Made by a program: the position numbers and the translations under genes
From: Tubiluchus corallicola
Lineage: Eukaryota > Priapulida > Priapulimorpha > Priapulimorphida > Tubiluchidae
Assembly (NCBI GenBank): GCA_030141605.1
Contig: JAQGDQ010000016.1
Coordinates: 262,282 to 326,281 of the forward strand
Direction: 5' to 3'
DNA length: 64,000 nt
The notes under the pieces: generated by a model
Told to the model about the DNA's origin: nothing
The model's input: the letters and a program-made list of their open reading frames with translations, nothing else
The model's database searches: none
Part shown: piece by piece, positions 48,103 through 59,422 of the stretch
How the letters are laid out: every line of letters begins with the position of its first letter
How positions within the stretch are numbered: position 1 is the first letter of the stretch

Positions 48103-50184
48103 GTATTACCATCTGCTTTACAAGTTTCCTAACAAAGAAAAAAATCAATGATTATAAAGGTAATGTAAGTTACAAGATAATACAGGTACAGTATTTAATA
48201 AAATGACCTTAGATATTTTTATGTTTAACGATTGGGGGTTTATAGCCTGCAAAGCACAAATTTTCTGTAAAGTTTGGCTTGACCATAATAAGTCATTTTG
48301 AGACATTAAAGTTGTTCTATAGTTTGGCCTTTAATACCTTGTTTTCAGATTCGAACTGTTATAATGTAAATCACCAACCTTTCTGCAGTTCAGTTTAATT
48401 TGGTTAATGCTTCAATTCTAGCATTTGCACAAAAAAGCATTACGTGCCAAGCATGGACATAGTGAATCTAAAGCATGCCCAGATAATGGCATGGAATTAG
48501 GCTTTGAATTTTTCCTATTGCAGTAACATCTTCGACGTCTGTACAGCAGCCTACAGTTTTCAATCTTAAGTTTGTAAAATCAAATTATGTACAATTGCAA
48601 GTTTGCTTCAATAAAATAAATTAATTTAGATCCTAAATCTAGTCTATTGGCTAACTTAGATTTCAAATATGAGCTAAATTAATAACTTAAATTAAAACAA
48701 ATTTCAAACATAATGTTAAACATTTGATTTTACAAATGCAAATACAATAAGATTCAACTTAGAAGGAATAAGTTTATTACATTTTAATGGATTAAAAAAG
48801 TTTAAATCTTATTAATAATATGTCAAATGAGATAAACTGCCATCAGAATTAACCCTTTATGGCTAATGCTTTAGAAATATTAAAAATATTAAAGAAATAT
48901 TAATAAAAAAAGAAAATACATTGTTATGAAACACCATTATTTTTCATTTACTAACGTTTTTAGGTTTCAAACAAATGCAAAAATATTACATTATATTGCA
49001 CAAAATTATATTTCATTAATTATGTTAACAGCAGAGATAAGAAGTGAAAAGGCGACAAGTTCAGTGCCTTGACCGTTTGTATCGAGGTGAACAATCAAAA
49101 ACTACTACTTGTCTGAAAATAAGAAAAAACAAACTTAAACAAAACTTGCAATTCCTATCCTGATCACCATGATGTTTTTTATTATCACTAACGATTTCGA
49201 ATAGAGAAAACTCTTACACAAAAACCAAACCTAAAAATATTGGCAATGCTGAAATGAAAGATTTGTGCAACTTCTTTTGAAAAAACAATCATCCCTTTCT
49301 TATTCAATTTTAAAACTTCAGCCATTACAATTACAATTACTATACATTATGCCCAATCAATGTGTTATGAAATTGTCTATAAGCAAAACAGCATAGATGA
49401 AAACGCTTTTTTACTCGTGTTTCAACTGCGATTACGGTCATCTAAAGTTGTACGTGAAATATTGTCATGCAAACTGCCTCAAATATTTCTTAGTAATCGA
49501 GTTACAAATTATATAATTATGTGCTAAGTAAAAATTTATATGGATTACGACAAAATAATTTAATATTTTAGCTTCTATGATAAGTACAATAACTTACCAT
49601 AGACAGTTTGCAAGCCAAATATTCTATTCCATAGCATTCAATACTCAGTATTTCGTTTCTAAAAATGAGTTTTTTGCAGTTTACAAAGCGATACTAAGCT
49701 ATAGGAGTGGCTGACTCAAACAGTACTTCACTTGGTCTGTTGCAGTTACTTTAATGTGGGTGAAGCACAATGCACTGAGCACGTTTTAGCCCAAAGTGCC
49801 AAAATTTGTGGGGCCCGTTGGAGGAAATTGAAAATCACCACCTCGGCAAAATGATATAAAAGGTGCTGCCGCATAGGAAAAAGTCACAAGCATTAAACAA
49901 AATACTATGTGGGACGTTTGTGTTTGCTTGACAGCCCTGTGCACTATGGCAGCCCATACAGTGATATCATGCTGTTATGTGCCATGGCAAGGCGGTACAC
50001 AGTGAGCCAGTACATGGCAGGCGGTACAAAGTGAGGTGGTACATGACTGCCTATATCTAAATAATTAATTAACATTAATTTAATTTCCATTCATCAAATC
50101 AAAGTTTCACATTCAGCTGTTTTGTCGCCAATTTTGGTGTATTAGGCATTTTGCAAAACAAAATCAACACTTTGACGCTGTGTC
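48103..50184. other. Upstream region of the SLC16-like gene, no gene seen
   Basis: AT-rich. No 5' UTR exon or promoter could be fixed. Sequence around 49740-50060 is GC-richer with GTACA(C)AGTGAG(C/G) direct repeats but no supported frame. Confidence 0.45.
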
Positions 50185-51108
50185 GCAGTGTCATCATCAT
50201 CATCCAATGAATCATACATCCAGGAACATGATTCTGTTCACCTCGGTATGCCAGAACTCCCTACTCGCTGCAATGCCCCAAGTGCATTTATCTATTCAGC
50301 AAGGATCAGTGCTGAAGTGTTTAAATCTTTCTGTGCAAAATCTAAATATGTTGACATTTGTCCTCCTGCAGGTCTTTTTAGCTGGTTCTATGGCTTATTG
50401 AAGAGCTATCTTCACTGGATTATCATCAGGTAGTCTAAGCATATGCCTAATCCATCTTAAACAGGGTCTTTTTATTTTCCTTGCCTAAGGTTCTTCTTTT
50501 ATTTTTTTCATATAGATCTTTATTTGAGATTTTCTTTGGCCATCTGATACCCAAAATGCTTTTGTAATTTCGCCTTTGAAACACATTGATTTCAGCTTTA
50601 TGATTTGCTTTTAATGTCCAAAGCTCAGAGTTGTACAGAAATACAATTTCAATTAAGGCTGAAAATATTGTAATTTTTGTTTCCAAAGAAATCTTCCTAT
50701 TCTCAAAAACTGCAGTGAGTTTTGAGTAAGCTGATAATGCGATTATTTTCCATCTTGATATGTCATCTTCTGTTGCTAGCAACAGACTACCAAGATGCAT
50801 GCATTTTTGCCATCATTCATCACCATGGCATATTATGTGAATTATTATCTTCAGTTTTATTTTTGTTTACTACGAGATCCATTCTTTTCACTTTCTCTTC
50901 TATTGAGCTTTTTATTTAGTCTAATTCTACTTTGTTTCTTGCAATCCATGCCACTTCATCAGAATACTGCATAGGTATAATAGTTGACATACTTTGTAGA
51001 GAGCTGTAACAGTGTTCTTGTCGCTCTTCATTTGGTATTAATTCAGGATCAAGAATTGTGTAGTGGTGATCTTCTAAGTCTTTCAATGGTATAACGTTGT
51101 ATACTGAT
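50185..51108 (-). mobile_element. LINE 3' fragment A (reverse transcriptase C terminus)
   Basis: Minus-strand translation 50447-50800 reads LGSLLLATEDDISRWKIIA, then FLYNSELWTLKANHKAEI, then FQRRNYKSILGIRWPKK, the region C-terminal to the reverse transcriptase in several non-LTR clades. Its 3' end on the minus strand is a (GAT)n tail at about 50190-50202. Heavily 5'-truncated. Confidence 0.7.
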
Positions 51109-51109
51109 C

Positions 51110-51836
51110 ACCGTGTCATCATCATCATCTCTGGAGACACACATCAATTGACATGACCCTCCTGATCACTTTACTCCATGGTGCCCTGTCATCCACAACC
51201 TCCCATGTCTCTGTATTTTTGATATATAATGGTCTGATAATAAGATCTTTTTGGATGAAATTGATATAAGTCAGCAGCTGTCTTCCTTGCGGTTTCTTTT
51301 CTTTCTGCAGAGCTTCTTTTAAAAGCTAACTTTAATAGACTGTCAACTGGTAGTCACACAACATGTCCTTTCCATCTTTCTCGTTTGGATCTTAATTGTC
51401 CATTCCTCTGCCTTGACTTTATTGTACAGATCCTGGTTTGATATTTTTTGGCCATTGTATTCCTAGAATGTTCCTGTAGTTTCTTCTTTGAAATAAATCA
51501 ATTTCTGATTCGTGTTGTGCTTTGATTGTCCATAATTCTGAGTTATAGAGAAACACGGTTTCCACAGATGCAGCAAAGATTCTTAATTTTGAATCTAAAC
51601 AGATCATCTTACTTTCAAAATTTTTTGTTGAATATGCAGCTAGTGCTAAGATTTTTCTTCTTGATATATCTTCATCTGTTGCTAGAAGAATGCCTATGTA
51701 TTTAAATTTCCTCCACGCATATCTCCATTCCTTTTTATGTGATACTCTTCTGTTTTGTCTTTATTCAGTATGAGATCCATTTCTTTTAATTTCGCGTCCA
51801 TATTGATTTTGCTATCATCTATTTTGATCACCGTGT
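51110..51836 (-). mobile_element. LINE 3' fragment B, same family and orientation as A
   Basis: Minus-strand reading frames around 51419-51700 give FLYNSELWTIKAQHESEI, FQRRNYRNILGIQWPKN and, upstream, ILLATDEDISRRKILAL, clearly related to fragment A but diverged. It again ends in a (GAT)n tail (about 51117-51129). Both fragments have GATCACCGTG at their truncated 5' junctions (around 51103 and 51826). Confidence 0.7.
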
Positions 51837-51837
51837 C

Positions 51838-51985
51838 ATCATCATCATCATCATATGCCCATTACGTCTATTGTAGACATTGGGCGGACAGAACTCTAAA
51901 ATAAAAGAAATTTGCCCTTAAGACAGGTAAACACCGCAGTTAATCCAGCAAGAAACTAGACTCCGCTATGCCAGTGGCTTGTCAA
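51838..51985 (+). repeat. SINE-like repeat, copy 2
   Basis: Begins with (TCA)n, then GCCCATTACGTCTATTGTAG, then AGAACTCTAAAATAAAAGAA, and ends GCCAGTGGCTTGTCA. If the active orientation is minus, (TGA)n is the 3' tail, as in the neighbouring LINE fragments, which would fit mobilisation by that LINE. Confidence 0.75.
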
Positions 51986-51988
51986 CGT

Positions 51989-52126
51989 GTCATTATCATA
52001 CGCCCGTCACGTCTATTGTAGACATTGGGCAGGCAGAATTCTAAAATAAAAGAAATCTGCCTTAGACAGGTAAACGCAGCAGTAATCCAGCAAGTAACTA
52101 GACACTGCTACGCCAGTGGCTTGTCA
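51989..52126 (+). repeat. SINE-like repeat, copy 3
   Basis: Head-to-tail with copies 2 and 4; same landmarks (ACGTCTATTGTAGACATTGG, then GGCAGAATTCTAAAATAAAA, then CAGTGGCTTGTCA). Confidence 0.75.
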
Positions 52127-52141
52127 GCACCACTTCCGATT

Positions 52142-52285
52142 CATCATCATCATACGCCCGTCACGTCTATTGTAGACATTGGGCAGGCAGAATTCTAAAA
52201 TAAAACAAAACTGCCTTCAGACAGGTAAACGCAACAGTAATACAGCAAAAAAACTAAACATTGCTACGCCAATTCACGATTCACG
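52142..52285 (+). repeat. SINE-like repeat, copy 4
   Basis: Starts ATCATCATACGCCCGTCACG and matches copy 3 closely until its right end, where the CAGTGGCTTGTC segment is lost (GCTACGCCAATTCACG instead). Confidence 0.72.
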
Positions 52286-52559
52286 CTCATTGCAACATTA
52301 CGACAATATGCATTATCTTCATTTTTGCAGTATGACTCTTTTCTTAGTACCAAGTTGCTGATCTGCGGCTTTATCTACGCTACGCACAACCTTAGCCGCA
52401 CGTTCCTAAATCGTTGAACCGTTTCATCCGAGATTCGAAAACGAAATGCGGACAATACATCTGTAATGATAAAACGTCAAAATGAATAATTAAAATGTTT
52501 AAGCTGCACCTAGCATGGAGACCTTTTGTTATGGAGATCCATTAGACTTAAATAGAACA

Positions 52560-53098
52560 TTGTAGAATGTTCCAAGGCATAGTAGAACAATCTTCTTACC
52601 TTGTAGAAGTTCCGAGAAATTTCTATTTCTAGATTGTTCCCTGGCACTGATATATAACGCGGAGCTAGCCGCTGAAGTGTATTCTCTCACATCCTCTTGT
52701 ATCCTCGTATTCTCAGATACGCTTTCACATTTCCAGATTATCACACTTACTGTATACATTTCGCGTTCCTTCATACTTTTGTGTTGTAGAATTCTCGCAT
52801 AATAAACTAGTTTAATTTGACGACGGGTTTTCTGGTTTTTTCTACGAGCCTTCCGAGAGAATCAAAACCAACACCTTTAAGCACCTGGGCCCAGAAACCT
52901 CGTATTCTCAGATTCTCAGATACGCTTTCACATTTCCAGATTATCACACTTACTGTATACATTTCGCGTTCCTTCATACTTTTGTGTTGTAGAATTCTCT
53001 CATAATAAACTAGTTTAATTTGACGACGGGTTTTCTGGTTTTTTCTACGAGCCTTCCGAGAGAATCAAAACCAACACCTTTAAGCACCTGGGCCCAGA
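52560..53098 (+). repeat. Possible solo LTR containing a near-perfect tandem duplication
   Basis: TGTAGAATGTTCC opens a stretch with a TATA-like TATATAACG near 52651 and, downstream, GCATAATAAACTAG (poly(A)-like), an arrangement typical of an LTR. The part from about 52703 to 52895 is repeated at about 52898-53098 with a period of about 203 bp and almost no differences (CTCGCATAA versus CTCTCATAA, plus an extra ATTCTCAG in copy 2). No internal gag-pol is present. The tandem duplication is certain; the LTR label is inference. Confidence 0.6.
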
Positions 53099-54100
53099 TT
53101 CATGTACGTGTCATAAATTTATGCGAGTAAGTGCAATACGACACCTCTAAGACAGTGTCAAAAACCTTTCTTCATGTAACTGGGCAACTTAAGTCCAACT
53201 CACTTTTGATGACGTCAAATTAAAATGGCGAAGTTGATGAACGTGGATTGTAAATGCATGTAGCGCACAAACTCATGTACCGCAATTGCACTACTACCTG
53301 GCGTAATGTCTAAGCATAGTTATGCTGCTAGATTTACCTGACTTCTGATAAACTCAAACCCGAGGAATACTGTGTACCACGGTAATTGAAATCGTGTATG
53401 TCTTAAATACATTCATTTAATGGTCTTACTTGGCAGTGCATGTGCTATGCAAAACGTGTAATATTCATGAAGTGTTATTATCATTTTCTTTATATTTTTT
53501 GCTTTACTTAGATAATTATACTGAATTAATAGTAATGGTATAGTACAATCACTAACTGCTATGTCATTAGTGTCCAAAAAAGTAAATATAGATGTTTAAA
53601 GGCTGCATTGTGCTACTTGGTTTTTATTTTTTCTGTATATGACATGTCACCAGTATGTCACTATGTCACCAGTATTGTGACGGTTTGTGGGAATAAAACT
53701 AATATATTATAATTGGTCTGGGGCAATTTAACATCAGTGTTTCAAATCTAACAGCTCGGCTCACATGTTTTCTGTGAGTGTGAACAACTAAGCAAGAAAC
53801 ACTAAACAGACAGAGTTCGTAATTTACTAACATGTCAGGGTAATCACTAATTTCACCACCAAGCGTTTGGGTTCATGTTGGGGCAATTTTGCTATAGGAC
53901 TAGATTGTTTTACTAAACATAATCATCGAGTTATTAATCGTAAAACGTTTTCACAAAGTTTGAAATAGAACTATTAAATACCTGGATGCTGTGCAAATCA
54001 TACAGTACATTATTAAACAAGAACAAAGCAAAGAACAATCGTACATACAGGAAAAAATAATGTGTCCAGATTTATCAAGTAACAAGGAGTATACTCATGT

Positions 54101-54381
54101 TTATATGTAGCTCCTGATGGCCGTCTCTTCTAGGATGCACCAGGACGGTCCACAGTCCCAAATCCACGATCCACTACTGGGATAAGGAGGATGCTCCACC
54201 ACGTAGCCGACCCATGAGTCCTTACACGCCACAAGTAGTTTTGTCTGGAATCGCAGTCGTATCTCTGCGTCTCCACTACTAGCATAGCTAGGATTCTGCG
54301 GACTACACCACGATGTGAACACGCCACCACTGCTCTGAAAGTTCCAGAATCCCTCACAGGTTGGGTTGTCCATTAGCTCCT
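54101..54381 (-). CDS. Candidate terminal exon of an unrecognised gene
   Basis: Acceptor TTCTTCACTTAG (pyrimidine-rich) precedes an open frame of about 92 residues: ELMDNPTCEGFWNFQ, then FTSWCSPQNPSYASSGDAEI, then ACKDSWVGYVVEHPP, then WDCGPSWCILEETAIRSYI and a stop. Codon composition and splice site look genuine; four cysteines and many Trp/Ser suggest an extracellular domain. No upstream exon was recognised on this strand and I cannot name the family. A shifted frame on the same strand is a shadow. Confidence 0.4.
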
Positions 54382-54879
54382 CTAAGTGAAGAAGTATGAC
54401 AAGGCAATTACTTCACTCCTGAGTCGTGCTGGTGCTACGTAAAGGGTGTCAATACAACATTGTGCATTTAATTATTGTCTCTCACAGGACATCAACTGAA
54501 TTTTGCCATTAAGGCCAAAATAAAACTCATAGACAAAACGTGTCTCAAAAACAGAAGACGAACAGAAGAACGGTACCAACTATGTCAACCAGATAAAAAC
54601 GTCTTCGATAGATATCCGTTCAACGGAAAATTCGGTACCTGATTGAAGCACGCAAAAATAGCGTAGATAAAATGACCTTGAATATAATGCATAGTATCCG
54701 ATGGCTTCTCTACTATTCAAAATCTTATAGTGATGAATGGCCCTGTATATCGGCCAGTTAGCTAGCGGTCATGCACCGCATGGCCGTGACAAGTATACAA
54801 ACACAAACTTGAAAAAAACTGTGAATCTAAGAAGTAAATACAGTTAATGATGCGATAATAAAAGAGCTAAACCCAAAGG

Positions 54880-55135
54880 TAAGCGACCCTTCAAGAGCCT
54901 CACTAAGCGCTTGAAGGGCTCATGAGCGTCACCTATCATGATGTCATTGAAACAGCCAATTGTAGCTCGAAGGGTGTACTGCCCTGAGCGTCTTATGAAT
55001 AAATACTCAACTACAAGCAAGGCTCAGCCTCAGACTCGCGGTTCCTTAATATTATGAGGACCGACAGGTTTATTTGTTGTGAAGTTGTTGCGAATACAGT
55101 TTTTTTCGAGCTGAATAAATCAGGATTGACAAGTT
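54880..55135 (+). repeat. LTR-like segment
   Basis: GAGCGTCTTATGAATAAATACTC resembles a TATA region, followed by a GC-richer start-site-like segment and then GCTGAATAAATCAGG (poly(A)-like). No paired LTR or internal domain. Only a suggestion. Confidence 0.2.
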
Positions 55136-55194
55136 GGCAATCCTCTTGTACATTATCTTAGGCCTAACAGTGTAAGCTCTCTATTGATAACTGC

Positions 55195-55626
55195 ATAATG
55201 TGACAAGGTAGAGGAGAGAAAAAAAGAGGAATAGAGAGACAAGGAAAAAAGAGCAGAATGGAAAAGAAGTGCAAAGGCGGGGAGGAGCTCGAAAGTATTT
55301 GAGAAGAGAGAAAAGTAGAAAGGAAGAATGAAGCAAAAATAAGTAAAGACAGAGGAAGGGATGCAAGGGGAAGGGAAACGAAGAGAAGAGAGGAGAGGAG
55401 CTCGAAAGTAGCCGAGAAGAGAGGAGTGGAAAGAAGAGGAGGCGTGAACAGAAGAAAAGAAAAGAAAACAAAACAAAAAAGAAAAGAAAATAGAAAGAAG
55501 AGAAGAAAAGAGGAGAGGAGAAAAGAGAAGAAAGGAAAAGGAAGGATAAGAAAAGAAAAGAAAGAAAAAGAAAAGAAAGCAAAAGAAATGGGAAGAGAGA
55601 AGAGGAAAAAGCAAAGCAAAGGGAGT
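55195..55626 (+). repeat. 430-bp polypurine tract (GA-rich microsatellite)
   Basis: Nearly all A and G on the plus strand, built from GAAAAG, GAGAAGAG and related units. The overlapping long Phe/Leu/Ser-rich minus-strand frames (three frames open at once) and the Lys/Arg/Glu frame on the plus strand are products of this composition. Confidence 0.95.
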
Positions 55627-56900
55627 TGAATATCAACTTCCAGTAGTACAGCATGTGCAAAATGTTGACTAATATGATTTTGATATGCAATAAAAAAGAA
55701 CATTATTCAACCAGTTACGACAGCAGCCGAGGTGTCGTAAAGTTAGACGCGCGGCTGAGACAAAATTTTGTTTAAAGCAAAATCAGCCCCAAATTTAAAA
55801 TGTAGGTCAAAATTATATACTCTTTAAAATATTGGAAGGAAACACACTATTTTTTCAAAAATGACTTACGTGAAGGAGTTGTTACCACACAAACACAATT
55901 TCACGTTCGCGCCACTAGTTATTCGCTGTTACATGCATCGCACCATTCGCTAGTTAGACAGGCATTAAGGCTTGCAGTTCGGAAACGCATTGCACACAAA
56001 AAAGACAGGTGGTGTACCTGTCAATTCAGATGTGTTAGTTTGTGACGAACTACACGCGTTCGATACCTCATGCGTGAGCAAGCGGTATATTTGAAAGTTG
56101 AATTTTTATCTTAAAACTTGCCTATTTTAGTACAGCATACTGAATATCTTACAGTACACTGTACTTCAATTTTCGCTTTTGCAAACACGTGCAACACGCT
56201 CGTGGAATATTTTTGCTGTCGGAAATTGTTAGTTTGTGATGTCGTCAATAGTTGGGTTCGCCAGCCGTTAATTAAGTGTTAATCTATTACTTAATTATCA
56301 GAAACGCTTTTGCAGTATTAATTGTGTTAAAATGTATACTTTTTATTGGACTTGAAAATTGTGCAGTATATGAAAAATCATCCTGTCTTCTTTTAAAGAA
56401 TCCCGTCTTAACTAGCTAAGTGCGCGCAAAGTTAGGCGCGACTAACTGCGATTTATGCCGTCTATTTCAATTCCGCTTAACTTTCCTTGTGGCGCTAAAA
56501 CTAGTCGCGACTGGGGTGCGACTAAGACGTCTAAATAAATTGAATACAAATATTTCCGCGCGCCTAAACACGCCACTTAAGACAACGAAGCGGTCGTAAG
56601 TGCAATACATGAATCCGGGCTCTGCTCAGCAACTATCCTATCTATATTATTTTATAGCAGACTTTGAAGCAGCACTGATCGGAGGCAAAATATGATTGTG
56701 CATCAAAATGTAGTTTAGTCATTGCTGGTCAAGATAAATAAAACTGGTGTGTGTTTAACGATGCACGCGCGTATGCGGCAACACACAAACGAAATGACCA
56801 GTGACACTGTGCTGAATTTACACAAATTTCTCCAGACTACACATCGCAGACGACCAAAAATAATTTTGAATATCAAGTAAGAAGGCAATCAATTTGTTTA

Positions 56901-57098
56901 TTAAACTTTGGGCGCATGGTAACAGTGAGATCTCTGTACATGATGTTCCGTTAAGCAGTATAAACAATAGTGTGCCACAATAGTATCCTCCTTTTCTCCA
57001 GATCTTGAACCAACTGTTACTTCAAAGTAAAACTCGCACAACGTGCGATCGCAGTATGAGATAATGTCGCCCCCTTGCCCCGAAATTGAATTGCCCAT
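56901..57098 (-). CDS. Candidate terminal exon of a second unrecognised gene
   Basis: Acceptor CTTTCTCTAACATGATAG (with a CTAAC branch-like motif) leads straight into an open frame of 65 codons: ISYCDRTLCEFYFEV, then EDTIVAHYCLYCLTEHH, then SHCYHAPKV and TAA. The stop overlaps a perfect AATAAA (56897-56902), as expected of a 3'-terminal exon. Cys/His-rich; family not recognised. The initial ATG may simply be an internal Met. Confidence 0.35.
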   Translation of the reverse strand: MGNSISGQGGDIISYCDRTLCEFYFEVTVGSRSGEKEDTIVAHYCLYCLTEHHVQRSHCYHAPKV

Positions 57099-58862
57099 CT
57101 ATCATGTTAGAGAAAGCGAAAAAATCGTCTGGGAAGCAACACATAGAATAGAGGTCACTTGCTTGAGACTGCACAAAAGTTATACGGGTACAAAATTTTA
57201 GAGATATTATGAGTAGCCTAATACAAGTGTGTTCATTTAAAGCAATCTTTCTTCACTGGGATTTAATTTGGACATTCGAAAATATTGCCAGGTTTTCCTA
57301 AGTGTCTAAAATATGGGAAACACTCTTTTAAAGAGTTAAAAAGTGTTGTCTGCAAGGCATTTCTACGTTCTACTTTTGAACTTCAAATTAAGTCAGTCAG
57401 TCCCCAGTAAAATCAAGCTAGGTTTAACACACCACCAGCCTGATTTGAAACTAGATTTAAATTACCTCTACCAGTTTTACACTACCTCCTTATTTTCTTT
57501 GACGATCGCATACTCCATATATGAAAGTGTGCGCCCCAGCTGCATGTGGTGTGCTAAAAGTACGGAGTCGCTGACTGAGTGATCTTTTTAGCATTACATG
57601 TATTAGAGTGAGAGTTACGAGGTATTCTTTGTTGGCTGCCAGTACGAGTACACAGACTGTGTAACGAATTTATTTGTGATTATATACACTCTGTGAGCCA
57701 CATACTAATATTCTTAAAATCAAAGACATTAATAAGTCTAAAAATGCATGTTTTTTTATACAAATCCTCAAATAATTAGTGCCAAATTTTTTGACTACGT
57801 TGTAAACCCCCAGAAATGTGCAACATTTTAAAGCTAAAAAACTTAGTATTCGTTAAACGTGGTTTAAATTTAGCACACAATCGTTTCTTACTATGTGATA
57901 CATTTTTTGTTAATAATTAGGGCACTCAAATTTTTTTATTTGTTCTCGCATGAACCTAAGAAGTTATACTCTAATGATACTAACATACAGTTACTCTATG
58001 TTACAGTCTATGTGACAAAATATATTTCGCGCGGTATTTTTTACTTTTGTAACGCTTGAGAAATCGCTCTTTCTAATTGCAATGAACTTTTCAAAAATTA
58101 TTATTATCTACAAATAAAAAATAAATTCAGCCGTATTAGGTTTCGCTTGTGTGTGTGTGTGTTTAATTAGAAACATTTATAATGTAGTTTTACGATACCC
58201 TAGGAAGCACTTTGAACTTAGTTTAAAATTACCTGTTCGTTTAATAAATGAGTGGGGTATTTAAACCGGTACACCGTTTTTAAGGATATGCGAGTTTACT
58301 CTATGACCCTTGTTGATTGATACTCATTTCATTTCATACGTGTATATAGGGTTACGTAGTGTTTGTAAACAAGGGAACTGTAAGCCACCTCTCTTTAAAC
58401 AATGAATCCGTCGAAAATTGTCTGTCTTTCATTTTAGAATTATACCTGTGTAATATCTGTAGACGTAATAGGCATCACACCGTCGATTCAATGACTCATC
58501 TTAGAGGCATAACCCTGATGATGTGTCAGGTCCCAGCCTAGCCACGATCATCTAATTTAAGTAAGACCTACTGTTATTGCAAATTGTATAAAAAAAGTTT
58601 TAACAATCGACATCCAAATAATTGTACTTTATTTTAATTAGTTTTATAATAATGTTTATTATTCGTAAAGAGTATTGTTTTATTATGTTTCTTAAAAGGA
58701 CAGCATTCAATATCTATTAAAATTTAAAAATTTATATTACACAGTTGTATTATTTATATTTTTAATTTTAATACGTCCCAAAATGTTAGATTAAAACAAA
58801 ATAAAAAAGCTGTTGTAGTTATCGTCGTCATCATGATCATGATCACCATCATCATCTTTATT

Positions 58863-58896
<34 letters not shown>

Positions 58897-59377
58897 CCAT
58901 CAGCAGCAGCAGCAGCAGCAGGATGTAGTTTGCCAATTATGATTAGAGAAACGTTTTAAGTAACATGTACAACGGACCTTTACCTGGCTATTGCAACTAG
59001 TTTTATGAACTTATGAACTTAGGTGTAACTTAGTGAATTCTGTTTAATATAGATTGCAATTTGATTTCACTATCATTATTTACCGTAATAAACGTGACAA
59101 ATGCCTGCAGGCAAATAAAAGGTCATTACTTCGTATGCGGAAGTCTTAATGTCGTATGTTTCGTAGAATACCAATTTAGTGTATGAGGATATAAAATGTA
59201 TTGCTGCTACTTCAAGAAACCATTAATTTAACATTTTGACCTGTCCTGGCCGAAATGAAACATGTCCGACGGGAAATAAATTAGCAAACAAACCACTGTG
59301 ACCACAACAGTCAGTAAACTTCACGTTTCATTACTGAGGCGCCGGGTGACGGTAGTTCGCGCTAAAAACCGGTTGGT
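57099..59377. other. AT-rich intergenic DNA between candidate exon and VWA gene
   Basis: No exon could be supported. Contains a (GT)n run at about 58148-58162 and the ATC/CAG microsatellite at 58825-58920. A TATA-like GGATATAAAATG near 59188 may belong to the VWA gene's promoter. Confidence 0.45.
58825..58921. repeat. (ATC)n and (CAG)n trinucleotide microsatellite
   Basis: ATCATC repeats run into about seven CAG triplets ending at 58920. Gives an artificial poly-Met frame on the minus strand. Confidence 0.92.
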
Positions 59378-59422
59378 GTGCATGAGTGTATTATTTCAGA
59401 AAAAAATTGCACAGCCGACAAT

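Larger units (their letters stand above)
53090..56622. mobile_element. Possible 3.5-kb inverted-repeat DNA element
   Basis: Left GGGCCCAGATTCATGTA and right, inverted, GAGCCCGGATTCATGTA: 17 bp with two mismatches, with related subterminal motifs (AAGTGCAATACGAC left; GTCGTAAGTGCAATACATG right). The GGGCCCxxATTCAT end is a style seen in some Harbinger/ISL2EU-like elements. No target duplication or transposase was recognised inside, so the two ends could belong to separate MITEs. Confidence 0.35.

Noticed and set aside
50188-52165. CRISPR-like appearance of repeated (TCATCATC) blocks and spaced similar segments
   Set aside because: Eukaryotic context; the blocks are LINE/SINE tail repeats and the long units are themselves similar, so there are no unique spacers.
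55153-55703. Three overlapping minus-strand ORFs of 153-179 codons, very rich in Phe/Leu/Ser
   Set aside because: All phases of a polypyrimidine strand are open; low complexity, no domain.
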